A program made the translations under genes and the position numbers. The notes beneath the pieces are model-generated. The model searched no databases. It was not told the origin of the DNA and saw only the letters and a program-made list of their open reading frames with translations. From Phytopythium helicoides (lineage: Eukaryota > Oomycota > Peronosporomycetes > Pythiales > Pythiaceae), in the NCBI GenBank assembly GCA_024867545.1, contig JANFNE010000043.1, positions 488,956 through 552,955 on the forward strand: a DNA stretch of 64,000 nt. The letters run 5' to 3'. Below are positions 32,238-42,434 of this stretch, piece by piece. Positions within the stretch are counted from its first letter, which is position 1, and each line of letters begins with the position of its first letter.

Positions 32238-32837
32238 CGTTTTTTTTTTTTTTTTATTTATTTATTTGCTGGACTTGGGGACTCAACAGCGAGATAGTCA
32301 CATCGCTGCCGCTCACGAAAGATCCGCCTGTCATCGTGACCTTGCCGACACACAGACAGCGTCGACCACCCACTTCCAACACTCACGGTTCTGGTCGACA
32401 CGCCAGAGTCACCGCCCGTAATAGTCACGTTGACGCTGCTGGCTGATGCTCTCAGAGCGTGCCTTGATATCACGACAGAGCCGCACGTTGACAAGTCATC
32501 AGCACACGACGCTGAGCTATCAGAACGAACAATCGAACTGCCCGACGACTTGCCATCTATTGTCGCGCTGCTGTCAATGTTCTGCACGTTGCTGGACTGA
32601 CGCTGAGAGGCTTCGCAATCCACTGGTATTCCAATCCCTGTTCATCGTCGACCTGCCATACCTTCCGTTAACAGCAATTCGGCTTTCCGTGTTACGACGA
32701 TTCTTACGATGACCCCTCTTGCCCAAAGCACCTAGAATTGCCGTCTTTGACATCCCCACGCGTCACTCTCGACGAAGAAACGCCAGTCAAGCTCACGCGT
32801 AGTTGACCAGACTATTGCTCACTGAAAATCGCCTAGC
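32238..32837 (-). repeat. Dispersed repeat, copy B, with poly(A)-like end
   Basis: Read on the minus strand, this matches copy A at 6042-6545, starting CTACGCG at 32837. It carries broken Ser-rich reading frames (GALGKRGHRKNRR, NGRYGRSTMNRDW, then MDCEAS at 32623, and SSVNVTITGGDSGVSTRT). Its minus-strand 3' end is AAATAAATAAAT followed by a run of about 18 A (plus strand T run at 32238-32260). An A-rich end with a degraded coding-like body fits a retroposed element or processed copy. No target-site duplication was identified by eye. Confidence 0.6.
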
Positions 32838-33097
32838 GCGTAGATTGTAGCGCTACCATTCATCAAAGTGCTAGGTATTTCGATAAGTTGCTGGCAGCGG
32901 AGCCAACGTGCGTAGCGCATGGAGCTGGTGTAGCTGCGCGTTATTTGATTCCACAAATACCACAATCATCTCCCTCTTCTTCATCACCACCCAAAGGACA
33001 TGTCGCCGCAGCTCTGTTCGATACCACAAATCGCCAAGCATAGAACGACATGCAATAAAGACCCTGGTGTTTGTTCATCCCTCCTTCTCATAACCAT

Positions 33098-33670
33098 CTA
33101 CACCCATGATACAGTCGTGGAGACACCGATCGATGCTTGAGCTCCCGCTTTCCACAGAGGTCGTCTTTCCCTCGCCGTAATAGCCACAAGGTACTTGTCA
33201 GCGTTTAAGTGGCCTTTCCTTGCTGCGTGCTTCAAAGCTGTGGGTGTATCAATTTCGGAAGCTGGCTGCATCGCTATCCATAAGTGGCAGGATCGCACCC
33301 AAGTGACCCATGCTCGTAGCCCATACGAACGCTGCTCATCCGTCGTTGTCAAGAGCATTCCCGTCGTGACTCACAGCAACGCTGTCGGCCCGTTATCGCT
33401 ATCAACGTCTTGGATGGTGGCTAGGTTTACAGAAAGGAAGTCAGCGACAACTGCGTGCCATTTACTCGCCACCTGCATCAACGCAGAGCACTCGTCGTTC
33501 TCTGCAGCTTTGCTGTCTGCTCGATGGTCTCTCTGCACAGTCTCCACTTGTCCGAATCCCGGGGCTCCAAGTAATAGCGCCTCCTCCTTGCTCTCGTCTT
33601 CGAACCCGATGCCGTGATATTAGCGGCTTGCACTCTCCTCTCCACCCTTCTACAGACGCCATGAGGACGA
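33098..33670 (-). pseudogene. Degraded ankyrin-repeat gene (left copy)
   Basis: Pieces of ankyrin repeats can be read on the minus strand in changing frames, such as TPTALKHAARKGHLNADKYLV and WATSMGHLGAILPLMDSD, interrupted by stops and frame changes. The same remnant with nearly the same lesions is in the right arm at 49080-49649, so it was already broken before the duplication or was homogenised since. No intact product is expected. Confidence 0.65.
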
Positions 33671-33810
33671 GCTGAGCTCGCCATCACGCGTTGGATACCT
33701 CGACTTCAACGCAGAGTGCGTGCAGCAAGTTGCCTTTTGCGAGAGTGAAGGTGGCTCCGACTCTCCCCTGACGTGGCCCACACCCCCCGTACGTCGGCGT
33801 CCCAATCCTC

Positions 33811-35236
33811 ATGACGCCGCCGATGGAGCCTGTCGCGACGCCGATGGAGCCGCTGATGGAGCCGCTGGCGCCGCTGACGGACGCGGACGTGGCGGACCTG
33901 GAGCTGGTGGCGCTGGAGCTGGAGCTGGAGGCGCTGCAGCCGCAGTCGCGAGCGTCGGGCGATCCCCAGAGCCTGAGCGGCAGCGCGCTGGCGACGGGCC
34001 AAGTGGCGGAGCAGCGCGCCAAGCAGGGGACCTGCAACGCGCAATGCAAGCGGAGGCGGCGCGAATCCGGCAAGCAGGAGGTCGAGCGGCTGCGTGAGGA
34101 GGTCGAGAGGCTCTCGCTCGAGCTGCTGGAGACTCGCGGGCGAGCGAGCGGAGCGGTGGCGGTCAGACGCAGCTCCGGACGGACCCGAGGCGTGTGGGAG
34201 GCCGTGGCGGACAAGCAGCTGCGGATGCGCGAGGCCGCGCTCAAGGACAACGAGCTACTGAGGAAGCTCGTGCAGGTGCAGCACCAGCATCTGCGCAGCA
34301 TGATGAGGCTCGCCAAGAGGAGGCCCCACAGACAGGTACAGTCTTTGCGTTTTGTCTCCTCGGTGCTTCCTGGACATCGTTGTTTACATGCTGCTGAGCA
34401 GGAGATAGACGCGCAGATCCAGCGGTACATTGGGGAGAGGATTCGGCGAGAGACACCGTTCGGCCACGATCGTGAAGAGGCTTTCGAGTTCCTGCTGCAG
34501 CTCCTGACACCCTCGTACGCTCAGCTCAACGATCTCTGGACGCGGTCACGGATGAGCGAGATGCCGTGCCCAGATCGGCGCGTGCTTTCAACTCGAGAAA
34601 GTACGCTGAAGGATATGAAGTTCGAAGCGATCCAGTCCAATATTCTCCCGTTCGACGTGAAAGCGGTCGAGCATGCATTGTGGACGCATCTGGCGAATCC
34701 GCGTCTGCTTCATCCAGCAACAGAGTACTCCAAGGTATATGCCTTCAAGTTGGCGCCACACTTGCAAGCGCCTCTAACCCTCTGGCATGACCTTGATCCA
34801 ACAGCTTGTCAATATCCATGGCGATACGCTGCAGCTGCTGCTATCAATCCACAACGAAGAGTTCAATTTGAAGCAGACGCTGTGTATGGCGTCGCGCAAA
34901 TTTGAGCGCGAGAATTGCACCGTGGTGGTAACTTTATCACTGACGGAACCGAGACTCTTCGTCAACGATGCAACACTTGGACTCAAGGCTTTGACGACCG
35001 TTGTGCGCGTTCTGAAGAGGGGTGAGATGCTGCCAACCGGCGATCAAACTACTGTGATGGAGTCCTATTGGAGTTTGCAAGGGCTGAGCGTGGATTGCAC
35101 TTCTGTATGCTCAGCTAAACTCTTCGAGTCTTTCATCGATCTGGGCAAGGCGCACATGCTGTCCACCATGAATGGGGAGATTGAAGTGATCGAGGGGCTA
35201 CTCATGAGGCAGCTGTTCGGAGCCAGTGCAACATGA
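33811..35236 (+). CDS. bZIP-like coiled-coil protein with START-like C-terminal part (left copy)
   Basis: Three exons, 33811-34335, 34402-34734 and 34805-35236, give 429 residues. The N-terminus has repeated MEP units (PPMEPVATPMEPLMEPL). Near residues 74-105 a basic stretch (CNAQCKRRRRESGKQ) leads into a leucine zipper (VERLREEVERLSLELLE). The conserved segment RGVWEAVADKQLRMREAAL follows. Exons 2 and 3 form the alpha/beta region typical of oomycete START-like proteins (CPDRRVLSTRESTLKDMKFEAI; then HGDTLQLLLSIHNEEFNLKQ). Intron 2 has a CTAAC branch site and is required to keep frame; intron 1 is 66 bp, in frame and stop-free, but the paralogue at 57325 has an intron at the same point. It is intact and almost the same as the right-arm copy. 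Some oomycete annotations label similar proteins as the M96 mating-specific family; that is from memory and unverified. Confidence 0.8.
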
Positions 35237-35478
35237 CGAGCCCATCTGGTCACGATGCTTATCACTCAGTGACTACTCAAGCGTTGAGCGATCTGCTAGT
35301 GCTTTTCGTCGGCAACCATCACCAACTAACGCTCCTGTACTCCCATCTTTAACATGCGCACTCATTGTAACTGCATATGAAAGCCTGTCTGGTGAACGAA
35401 GGCCGGAAGTAGCTGCACGACTTCCAAATAGATGCAAAACAGGCTGCCTTATGCAAGAGTGGAGGTGTTGTTGTGTGA

Positions 35479-36090
35479 GTGGAAATGCAATATGAAACGC
35501 GACACTGTCGCACTTCCAGCAATAGCGAAAACCCACCGCGTGCACTTCAAGACCGTGCAAGTTGTCTAGAGAACCACGAGGTGATTGTGGCTGCTGGCGG
35601 CATTGAAGCGTTACTAGCAGTGACAATAAATGGATCTGACGCACAGCAAGTTCCGGCGATGAAGGCGCTAGTCGAACTCTCGAGAGTCAACTCTTCGAAC
35701 CGAGAGAAGTTAGTGGCGGCAGGCGCTATTCCGGCATTACTTGAGCTCATTCACAGCCGCGCGGGATTCTACGAGCGAGATGCACTGCAGCTGCTACGGG
35801 TTCTTGCAACCGACGATTCTAGCAAAGCGGTCATCTTAGCACATGGAGGTGTCGAGCCGCTGGTTGTGCTTGTTCGCGATGGCGCGGAGTGGCTGCGTGT
35901 CCTAGCGATAGAGGTGCTATCGGATCTCACAGTGCTTGAAGCTAGCCTCCAAATGATGATATCAGCCGAGCTGCATCCCCTTCTACTGCAACTCGCAACG
36001 CGAGGAAGCTCAGACGAACAGCGCGTCGCCATGCCTCTGCTGCAGATGTTGATGAACTTTGCCATCGCTCAACAAAAACAGCACAATTGA
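35479..36090 (+). pseudogene. ARM-repeat gene, 5'-deleted (left copy)
   Basis: A 203-residue frame with about four armadillo repeats (AAGGIEALLAVTI, AAGAIPALLELIHSRAG, AHGGVEPLVVLVRDGAEW), ending IAQQKQHN exactly like the right-arm copy. The first half of the gene, including its start, is missing: after GAAAA near 35530 the sequence jumps to the part equivalent to right-arm base 46456, a loss of about 0.75 kb. The present first ATG comes from former upstream sequence. The frame stays open, so a short product is possible, but it is best seen as a truncated relic. Confidence 0.75.
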
Positions 36091-36141
36091 GGTGGAATGC
36101 ACTTGACTCGTTTGCTGGAACCTGTATTCTCGCCAGACTAT

Positions 36142-37433
36142 TCATTTGCCAGTACTACAAGACCTCCCACTGGAGTTCACGTTCATGCTGTAGCGATTGA
36201 GAAGCTGGACAACTGTATCGCGACCATTAGTTTCGGCGAGATTGAAAGCCGTCGTATCATCGTCGCTTGTACCGTGCACCATGAGATACCGAGCGACTTC
36301 CAAGTGCCCTTTGCTCGCATGCCCTTTGCTCGCATCCCTCGCTAGAGATGTCCACTCGTTGTACCCCAGGGCACCGATGTCAGCATCGTGCTCAATGATA
36401 CACAACGGCTTCAAATTGCTACTACATTGCAGACCACATCATGTTATGTTCCTCGATCAGACCCGCAACCAACAAGAAATCGAACGGTTTACGTATGGCC
36501 GTATTGGGCAGCAAGCAATAGTGGTGTTTGTCCGTTGATGTCAATGGTGTTGATATCCGCGCCGTGACAAACAAGGCAGTCAACGATCTCCATATGACCG
36601 TATCTTGCAGCCCACGCCAATGCTGTCCATCCACCGTTCGTCGAAGCGTTTACGTCCACATTGTGGTCGGCGAGATGACGAACAACGTTCACGCGTCCAT
36701 ATTGAGCAGCCCATATCATCGCCGTACCGCCTTCTCCGTCCCTTGCGTTTGCGTCTGCGCCACGATTAACCAGGAGCTGAATTGCACCCACGTGATCTCT
36801 GCTCGCAGCCCAAGTTAAGGCTGTCCACCCATCTTTGCTAGCTGCATTTACGTCTGCGCCGTGGCTGATGAGGCACTCTGCAACATCCACACGACCATTG
36901 CCCGCCGCCCACATCAAGGCCGTGCGTCCGTCCGAGTAGACGGCATTCACATTGGCACCATGGTCAATCAAGAGCTGGGCAACGTCCGCACGCCCGTACT
37001 CTGCAGCTCGCATCAGCGCGGTCCATCCGTCCTTCGTCGCAGCGTTCACGTTCGCACCGCAGTCGACAAGGTACTTGACGATGTCCAAATGGCTCGCGCT
37101 GGCGGCCCGAATCAAAGCCGTCCACCCGTGATTCTTGGCAGCATTGATAGCAGCCCCGCGGGCGAGAAGAAACTCGACGACTTGCAAGTGGTTGCTCTCT
37201 GCGGCCCACGTGAGCGCCGTCCTGCCTCCCTTGTCGCTTGCATGCACACTCGCTGCTCGGTCCACGAGCAGCTCAACGACGTCCACGTGCCCGCCCTCCG
37301 CCGCCAGCATCAGCGCCGTCCTGCCCTTTTCGTCCTTCGCGCCAACATCCGCGCCGTCTTCGTCCACGATCCGCCGCACTGCTCCCGCTTCTCCAGCCTG
37401 AGCGGCCCGCAGCAACAGCTCCTCAGCGTTCAT
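36142..37433 (-). pseudogene. Ankyrin-repeat gene with premature stop
   Basis: From the ATG at 37433 (MNAEELLLRAAQAGE) an intact frame of 314 residues carries about nine ankyrin repeats (DGWTALMRAAEYGRADVAQLLIDHGANVNA and similar). It ends at a TAA at 36491-36489 in the middle of a repeat: the next codons in frame read TVRFLVGCGSD, which would complete the helix. Further on, in another frame, an ankyrin tail is readable to 36142 (IIEHDADIGALGYNEWTSLARD, HLEVARYLMVHG, TVVQLLNRY). So the original gene was longer. The 314-residue product could still be made. The right arm carries only the tail of this gene (45581-45853). Confidence 0.7.
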
Positions 37434-37466
37434 GTTACCTTGATGGGAATGGGTTGACACCAGCAA

Positions 37467-37910
37467 GTGAGACCCGAGTCTAAGTTACGTGGCTGAACCT
37501 TGTTTTGGGTATCGTAACCAGCACAAATTTGGGTTATTGGCTCAGTGTTGGAAAAAAGGGTTGCAATACACGGTAGTTTTGGGACCCCAAACCCAGTATT
37601 TCAGGACGGTCCACTTTTAGTTTCAAAACGGACATGGATACAGTCCACATGTCCAGGTTTTACAGGCCTAGGTGTCCACTTGTTGGATCCCATTTTGAGT
37701 TTTTGGCGCCACCAGGTCGCCGTTGGCTCTTCCGCGCGCTCTCGCCGTGTGCTCCCGAGCCCCCGCGCGGCCTCCAGCGCTCCCGTTCGGCCCTACGCAC
37801 GCGTCAGCAGCACCCGCGAGCGCCTGGGCGTCCGTTTGAGCCCTCGACGAGCTTCTGACTCCCCCCACAGCCGCCGGTGTCGCCCCATTTGTCGCCTGCT
37901 CGTCGCCGAG
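37467..37910. other. Divergent intergenic region
   Basis: 444 bp between the ankyrin start and the membrane protein start, on opposite strands. It presumably holds both promoters; no specific element was recognised. Confidence 0.45.
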
Positions 37911-39419
37911 ATGCCCATGCTGACGAGGTCGCGGGCTAAGGCCGAGCGGCGGCCCGTGTTCGTGGACGACAAGTGGAACGATCAGTTCATTGCCAGCAAG
38001 GACGAGCAGATCGACCGCAAGTTCCAGGAGGACCCGGCGCTGGGCTGGGACAGCCTGAGGGAGGAGGACTCGGAGGAGGACAGCGATAGCGACGAGGACG
38101 GTTGGCACTCGGGCTCGGACTCGAGCGACGACGAGGATGAAAACGACGAAGAGGAGGACGAGGAGGACGCGTCGGTGCTCGGGCGCTGGGTCGCGGGTGG
38201 CTCCTGGACGCATAACGCGCTCTGGACGCTCGCGACCGTCTCGGCCGTGCCTGTGCTGCTGTACGCTGCCGTGCAGCACCACCGCATCAAGTCGTACGTC
38301 TGTCGGAATGCTCTTCAGCGAGTACGTCAAGCTAACGGTTGCTTTAATGGCTCGACAGCTCGGCCATGACCATTTTGACGCTGCCCGCGCGGCGCGTTAG
38401 ACAGCGCTGGCCGCTGCAGAGCGCCAGCTTCCCGGCTTTCTTGATCAAGGTGCTGCTAAACATCGTATCGCTCGCGGGGCTCGCAGCGGCGGCATATTTT
38501 GCAGCGTGCAATGCGACGGTAGATGTGGCCAAGAACCCGGAGGAGCTGCTGGACTGGAGGCGAGTGCAGTGGACTGCGCTGGAGCTCAAGTCCCCCGACC
38601 AGTGCAGCGCCGGGGTCTTCCCCGGGTGCTGGGCCAATCTCTCGACATTCTCGCCGTCGATCACGGTGGAGATCCCGCAAACAGTCGACGAGGCATGGCT
38701 GCTGTGGAGCCAAGTAGTCGCCGCCGTGTCTAGTGGCACGGCGCTCGTGCTCGGAAGCGATCAGTGTATTGCTGCTATTCAGCAGGCAGCAGCGATTGCA
38801 GCCGCGGGTATCGTAGCGCTGGCAGTCTTCCATCGCGCGGCGACCAAACTGATCGTGGTGGTGGTGCTCATCGCCTACGTTGCGGCAAACGTGACTACCG
38901 AGTGGAAGCGTGAGCAACAGGCACGCGTGCAAATCTCGGCCGTGGACCCCGCATTTGCTTTCGTGAACGAGAGCATTTTCGTGCGTGATTTTTTTGGCGA
39001 GGTGGATACATGAGGAGACGGCAGATCGCTAACTGCTCTCCTTGCCGGCAACAATTCAGATCGCGATCGACGGACAGAACCTGGAGCAGGGCGGGACCAT
39101 CGCGTGGGCGCCATACTGGGGCGGGTTGTACCAGAGTGCGGGACGTCCACAGCAGTCCGCGGACGAGTGCCCGAAGCTGTTTCCACAGCTGCTGCGCAAC
39201 GGCGGCGTGCTGGTGACGTTCGACCAGGTGAACGAATATGTGCCGTGCTACCAGAGCGCGGCAGCCACGGCGGCATCCGTGGTCGTGGACGGCGAGCTGC
39301 GGCCGCCACGCGCGCTACAGTGCTTCGAGGACATTCGGTTGCGCGTCAAGGACCACAAGAGCGTGCCGGGCTGGTCGCTGGGCGAGCGGCAAGGCGAGCC
39401 AGAGCACGCCGAGCTGTGA
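37911..39419 (+). CDS. Multi-pass membrane protein of unknown function, acidic N-terminus
   Basis: Three exons, 37911-38293, 38359-38980 and 39060-39419, give 454 residues; both introns have CTAAC branch sites. The protein starts MPMLTRSRAKAERRP and has a long Asp/Glu/Ser tract (residues about 50-88), then likely membrane segments (ALWTLATVSAVPVLLYAAV; FLIKVLLNIVSLAGLAAAAYF; and two near 38790-38900, AAIAAAGIVALAVF and LIVVVVLIAYVAAN). Between them is a soluble loop with cysteines (DQCSAGVFPGCWANLS). The end (YWGGLYQ, LRNGGVLVTFDQVNEYVPCY) is soluble. The donor GTGCGT at 38981 was chosen over GTGGAT at 39002; both keep frame. I do not recognise the family. It sits in the spacer between the inverted arms. 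Confidence 0.7.
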
Positions 39420-40104
39420 AGGGCGAGAGGAGATTCAGCGTAAATGGATAGGCAGGCCAGCCGCCTCGCTGGCTGTGGTACTCGTGCATGTGTCAAAGTG
39501 AAATGGCCGTGACCTGGATGATCGATTCCTCACCACTGGCTCGCTCGTTCGCGCGCTCTTCCCTTTGCCGAAAGCGAGCACAGTGAGCTCTCGTGGCATT
39601 TCACGCGCAGATGAGAAGGAAGAGGAGGACAGGGCAGACCAGGAGCTCGCAGCGTGGACTTTGCGGTGGAGCGCGGCGGCGGCGGGGCTGATCCGCGTGA
39701 TGCGGGCCAGCATTACGCGCGACCCGTCCAGGTTCAAGTCACCCGGCAGTCCGGAGCGGTGGACGCGCGCAGCCGGGCGATCTTCCTGCGCGCAGGTGCG
39801 CATCGCTCTCAATTGTCGATGCCCCGCAAGGAGCAGGGAAGTGGGTGGATCAGGTCGGCGCCTGGCGAAATTCCAGGCGGCCGGTCGGTGGGATGGCGTC
39901 GCGATCAGAGCGCCGCCGAAGCTTGACGCACAGCGCAGAGCCGAGCCGCCGCGATCACCCGCGCGATGGGGGGAGCAGGTGCTCCCGTTGAACCCGCGCG
40001 TCTCTTTTCGAATGGATTGAGGGATTGAGCCGCCGCAGGAAAGCGTGCAGCTGGGTTTGCAGCTACTACGTACACCCGAGCGTCAACGTGGCGCGACTCA
40101 CGGC
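39420..40104. other. Intergenic between convergent genes
   Basis: 685 bp with no frame that reads like protein. The GC-rich frames on both strands are shadows of composition. Nothing else seen. Confidence 0.45.
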
Positions 40105-40971
40105 TTAGAAGAGCTCGTCGAGCTCGAGCGAGAGCTTGGACGGTTCGCTGGGTGCTGGGCGGATGGTGAGGTGGCGGCGCGCCTTGTCGGTCGACAGGTC
40201 CATGACCTCGACCACCACGGCGTCCACGGCCACGAAGGGCTCTAGCTCTCCGCCGCGCAGCAGCAGCTGCGCCACGTCGTCGTCGTGGAAGAGCCCGAAC
40301 TGGTTGACGGAGCGCACGCGGCACTTGAATCGCTGGTCTGCACGGTCACTGAGTCGACAGCGGGCTACGGGGCGGCAGGAGGGGGGAACATTCGAGACCC
40401 ACCGGCGCGGTCGATTCCTAGCGTCACGTCGAGCGGCACGGGCGCGCTCTGCCGCGGCTTGATCTGCGTCCGGCCACATCCACCCGTGGCACCCAGAAGC
40501 GCTCGGTCAGCTGCGAATCAGCCACGGCCTTGCGAACCCACGCACCAGGATCTCTGGCGCGGCGAAGAGCTCCTGCAGCGCGAAGAGCGAGTCGGCGCCG
40601 CTGAGCGTGCGGCTGCAGGCGCGCAGCACGCGGTCCGTCACGCGCAGGAACTGCGCCGCGTCGCCCGCCGCGTGGGCCGCCGCGATGCGCTTGACGGCCG
40701 CCACGAACGCCTCGGCGCGGTGCGCGCCCGCGAAGCGCACGCCGTTGAGCGCCAGCTCCTCGCGCCGGGCGTCGCGCAGCGCCTGCGCCGCGTCCACGCC
40801 GTCCGCGCCGTCCACAGGCAGCGGCACGCTCGCCAGCCGCGCCGCGTGCGAGCGCAGCGCCTCCAGGTAGTCGGCGCGCCGCCGCGAGCGCGTGGCCCGG
40901 CGTACGGCGAGCGCCAGCCGCGCGTCCAGCACGCGGCCCGGCGGCGGCGGCGGCGGCGGCGGCGCAGCCAT
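40105..40971 (-). CDS. Unknown protein, three exons, proline-rich N-terminus
   Basis: Exons 40971-40546, 40463-40403 and 40337-40105 give 239 residues; introns are 82 and 65 bp. The splice pattern is the one that keeps frame through IKPRQSAPVPLDVTLGIDRA to QRFKCRVRSVNQFGLFHDDD. The N-terminus is a run of eight prolines, then a helical, Ala/Arg-rich part (RADYLEALRSHAARL, FVAAVKRIAAAHAAG, RVLRACSRTLSGADSLFALQELF). The C-terminal part is strand-rich and acidic (ELEPFVAVDAVVVEVMDLSTDKARRHL). The family is not recognised. Exon 2 is only 61 bp, and its boundaries are the least certain point. Confidence 0.6.
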
Positions 40972-41522
40972 GAGGAGATGGATCGGGCGATCTTGTCGTT
41001 TTGGGGATCGGGCCGGTGTGCCGCGGATTCGGTACAGCGGGTGGCTCTTCCGCCGGTGTACCGCGCCGGTCTTTGCGTCTTCCCGCGGCTCTGGACCATA
41101 CAAAAACCTAGTGTGCACACGTCGCAGCGCGCGCGCAAGTACGCGCAGCTTGACGCCACTGTGGTCGGCGTGCAAGGGCGCTCGCACGCCAGCATGGCGT
41201 GCACACGGTCGCCAGCGGCGAGAAACGGCGGGCCGCGTGGTCGATCGATCGCGCCGACTGGCTGCTCGTATCAGGTCCGCCCGGCCGCGTGGCTTGTCGG
41301 GCGTGGCGACGCGAGGCGAAGCGAGCCGAGGGCGTGGGCCGGCCCGGGCGGTGGATCGGTGGAAAGCTCGGGCGGTGGCTTCGAGCGCGATGACGGCCTC
41401 GAGCGCGACGAGAATGTAGTGATCACGGACAAACAGGGCGAGCGTGAGGAGGTGTTAAATACGATTGTCGCGTTAATGGTGGTGGTCCTAGTGTCGTCTG
41501 CTGCGTATGGTACGGTGGGCGC
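40972..41522. other. Intergenic region upstream of the proline-rich gene
   Basis: 551 bp; the first part is presumably the promoter of the gene starting at 40971. A GGTACGGTGGG element near 41511 resembles the GTACCGTA motif. No gene is seen. Confidence 0.45.
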
Positions 41523-42434
41523 TCACCGGATGACGGCGAAGCGCTCGCTCTGCGCGAGCAGCGGCAGCTCGTCCGTGGCGCTGGTCTGCTCGGTGGCGTC
41601 GTACACGTTGACAAAGTAGCCGTCGGCGATGGGCATGCCCCAGTAGACGCGGCGCCAGCGGAAGGCGCCGTCGTTGGGCGCGCGGTGCGCGATGGTCGTG
41701 GGCACGGTCCACGCCTCGTTGCACACGTCGATGCGCACGAACTGCACGCGCTTGTCGAGCGGCTCCCACCGCACGTCGGCGGGCTGGCCGCGCTCCCAGC
41801 CGCTGAGCAGCAGCCGCGAGCCCACGGGGGTCGTGATGCGCAGCCGCCGCTCGGGCTCCTCGGGGTCCTGCTGCTTGCTGCGCCTGCTGCTCCGCTGGCT
41901 GTTGGGGTTGGCGTTCTCGGACGTGGGCGAGGACGACGCCGATGACGACACGGTCGTCGCGCTCGACAGCGTGGACGACATGGTCGACGAGAGCGAGTTG
42001 GCGCGCAGCTGGCTGGCGGCCGCGTCGTGCTGCGCGGCCGTGGAGCGCGCGTCCGCGTGCCCAGCCGAGCTGCCGGGGGCGTTGCTGGTCGAGCCGCGCC
42101 TCCGCCGGCAGCGGCCGTGGTGGCGCGCGCTGGGCCGTCTCCGGCCGCTGATCCACATGGCCGGGGCCGCGACGGTCGGCGCGGGCAGCGTGGCGGACGC
42201 GTCAAAGGCGTCCAGGGCGTGGCCCGTGGCCGCGTCCAGGTCGTTCCATGTGGACGAGAGCGAGCGCGGGCGGCCGTGCACGCCGCCGTCCGCGGCCGCG
42301 GCCGCCGCGGCTTCGAGGCGCGTCATGCCGGCGCCGGTGGTCCGCAGGTGGTTGTGCAGCACTAGCGTCTCGATCGAGGGCGGCGACGCCGGCTTGGCCT
42401 GCAGCGGGGACGCCGTCCAGTACTTGAGCGTCAT
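41523..42434 (-). CDS. Ser/Ala-rich protein with C-terminal beta-sandwich-like (Kre9/KNH-like) region
   Basis: 303 residues from the ATG at 42434-42432 (MTLKYWTASPLQ). The middle is low complexity (Ala, Ser, Arg), with a dense Ser/Thr stretch near residues 160-190 (SLSSTMSSTLSSATTVSSSASSS). The last 100 residues look folded: RRLRITTPVGSRLLLSGWERGQPADVRW, then VQFVRIDVCNEAW, GAFRWRRVYWGMPIADGYFVNVYDA and SERFAVIR. The order of a Trp-led strand, a WRxP-like turn, a D-Y-V-V strand and a final FxI strand recalls the Kre9/KNH Ser-Thr-rich GPI-anchor domain, but no signal peptide is visible, so this is only a structural guess. Confidence 0.6.
   Translation of the reverse strand: MTLKYWTASPLQAKPASPPSIETLVLHNHLRTTGAGMTRLEAAAAAAADGGVHGRPRSLSSTWNDLDAATGHALDAFDASATLPAPTVAAPAMWISGRRRPSARHHGRCRRRRGSTSNAPGSSAGHADARSTAAQHDAAASQLRANSLSSTMSSTLSSATTVSSSASSSPTSENANPNSQRSSRRSKQQDPEEPERRLRITTPVGSRLLLSGWERGQPADVRWEPLDKRVQFVRIDVCNEAWTVPTTIAHRAPNDGAFRWRRVYWGMPIADGYFVNVYDATEQTSATDELPLLAQSERFAVIR

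Larger units (their letters stand above)
33021..36465. repeat. Left arm of large inverted duplication
   Basis: From ATAC at 33021 this arm matches the reverse complement of 45530-49726 at high identity. The strong match runs to about 36400; a weaker one may extend to about 36465. Contents, in order: ankyrin remnant, bZIP/START-like gene, truncated ARM gene, ankyrin tail. Compared with the right arm it lacks about 0.75 kb inside the ARM gene and has a 15-bp tandem duplication in the ankyrin tail near 36308-36338. Confidence 0.85.

Noticed and set aside
33684..34430. Cys/Ser-rich frame antisense to the bZIP/START-like gene (also at 48317-49063)
   Set aside because: It is a mirror of the sense gene; its conservation between arms reflects the duplication only.
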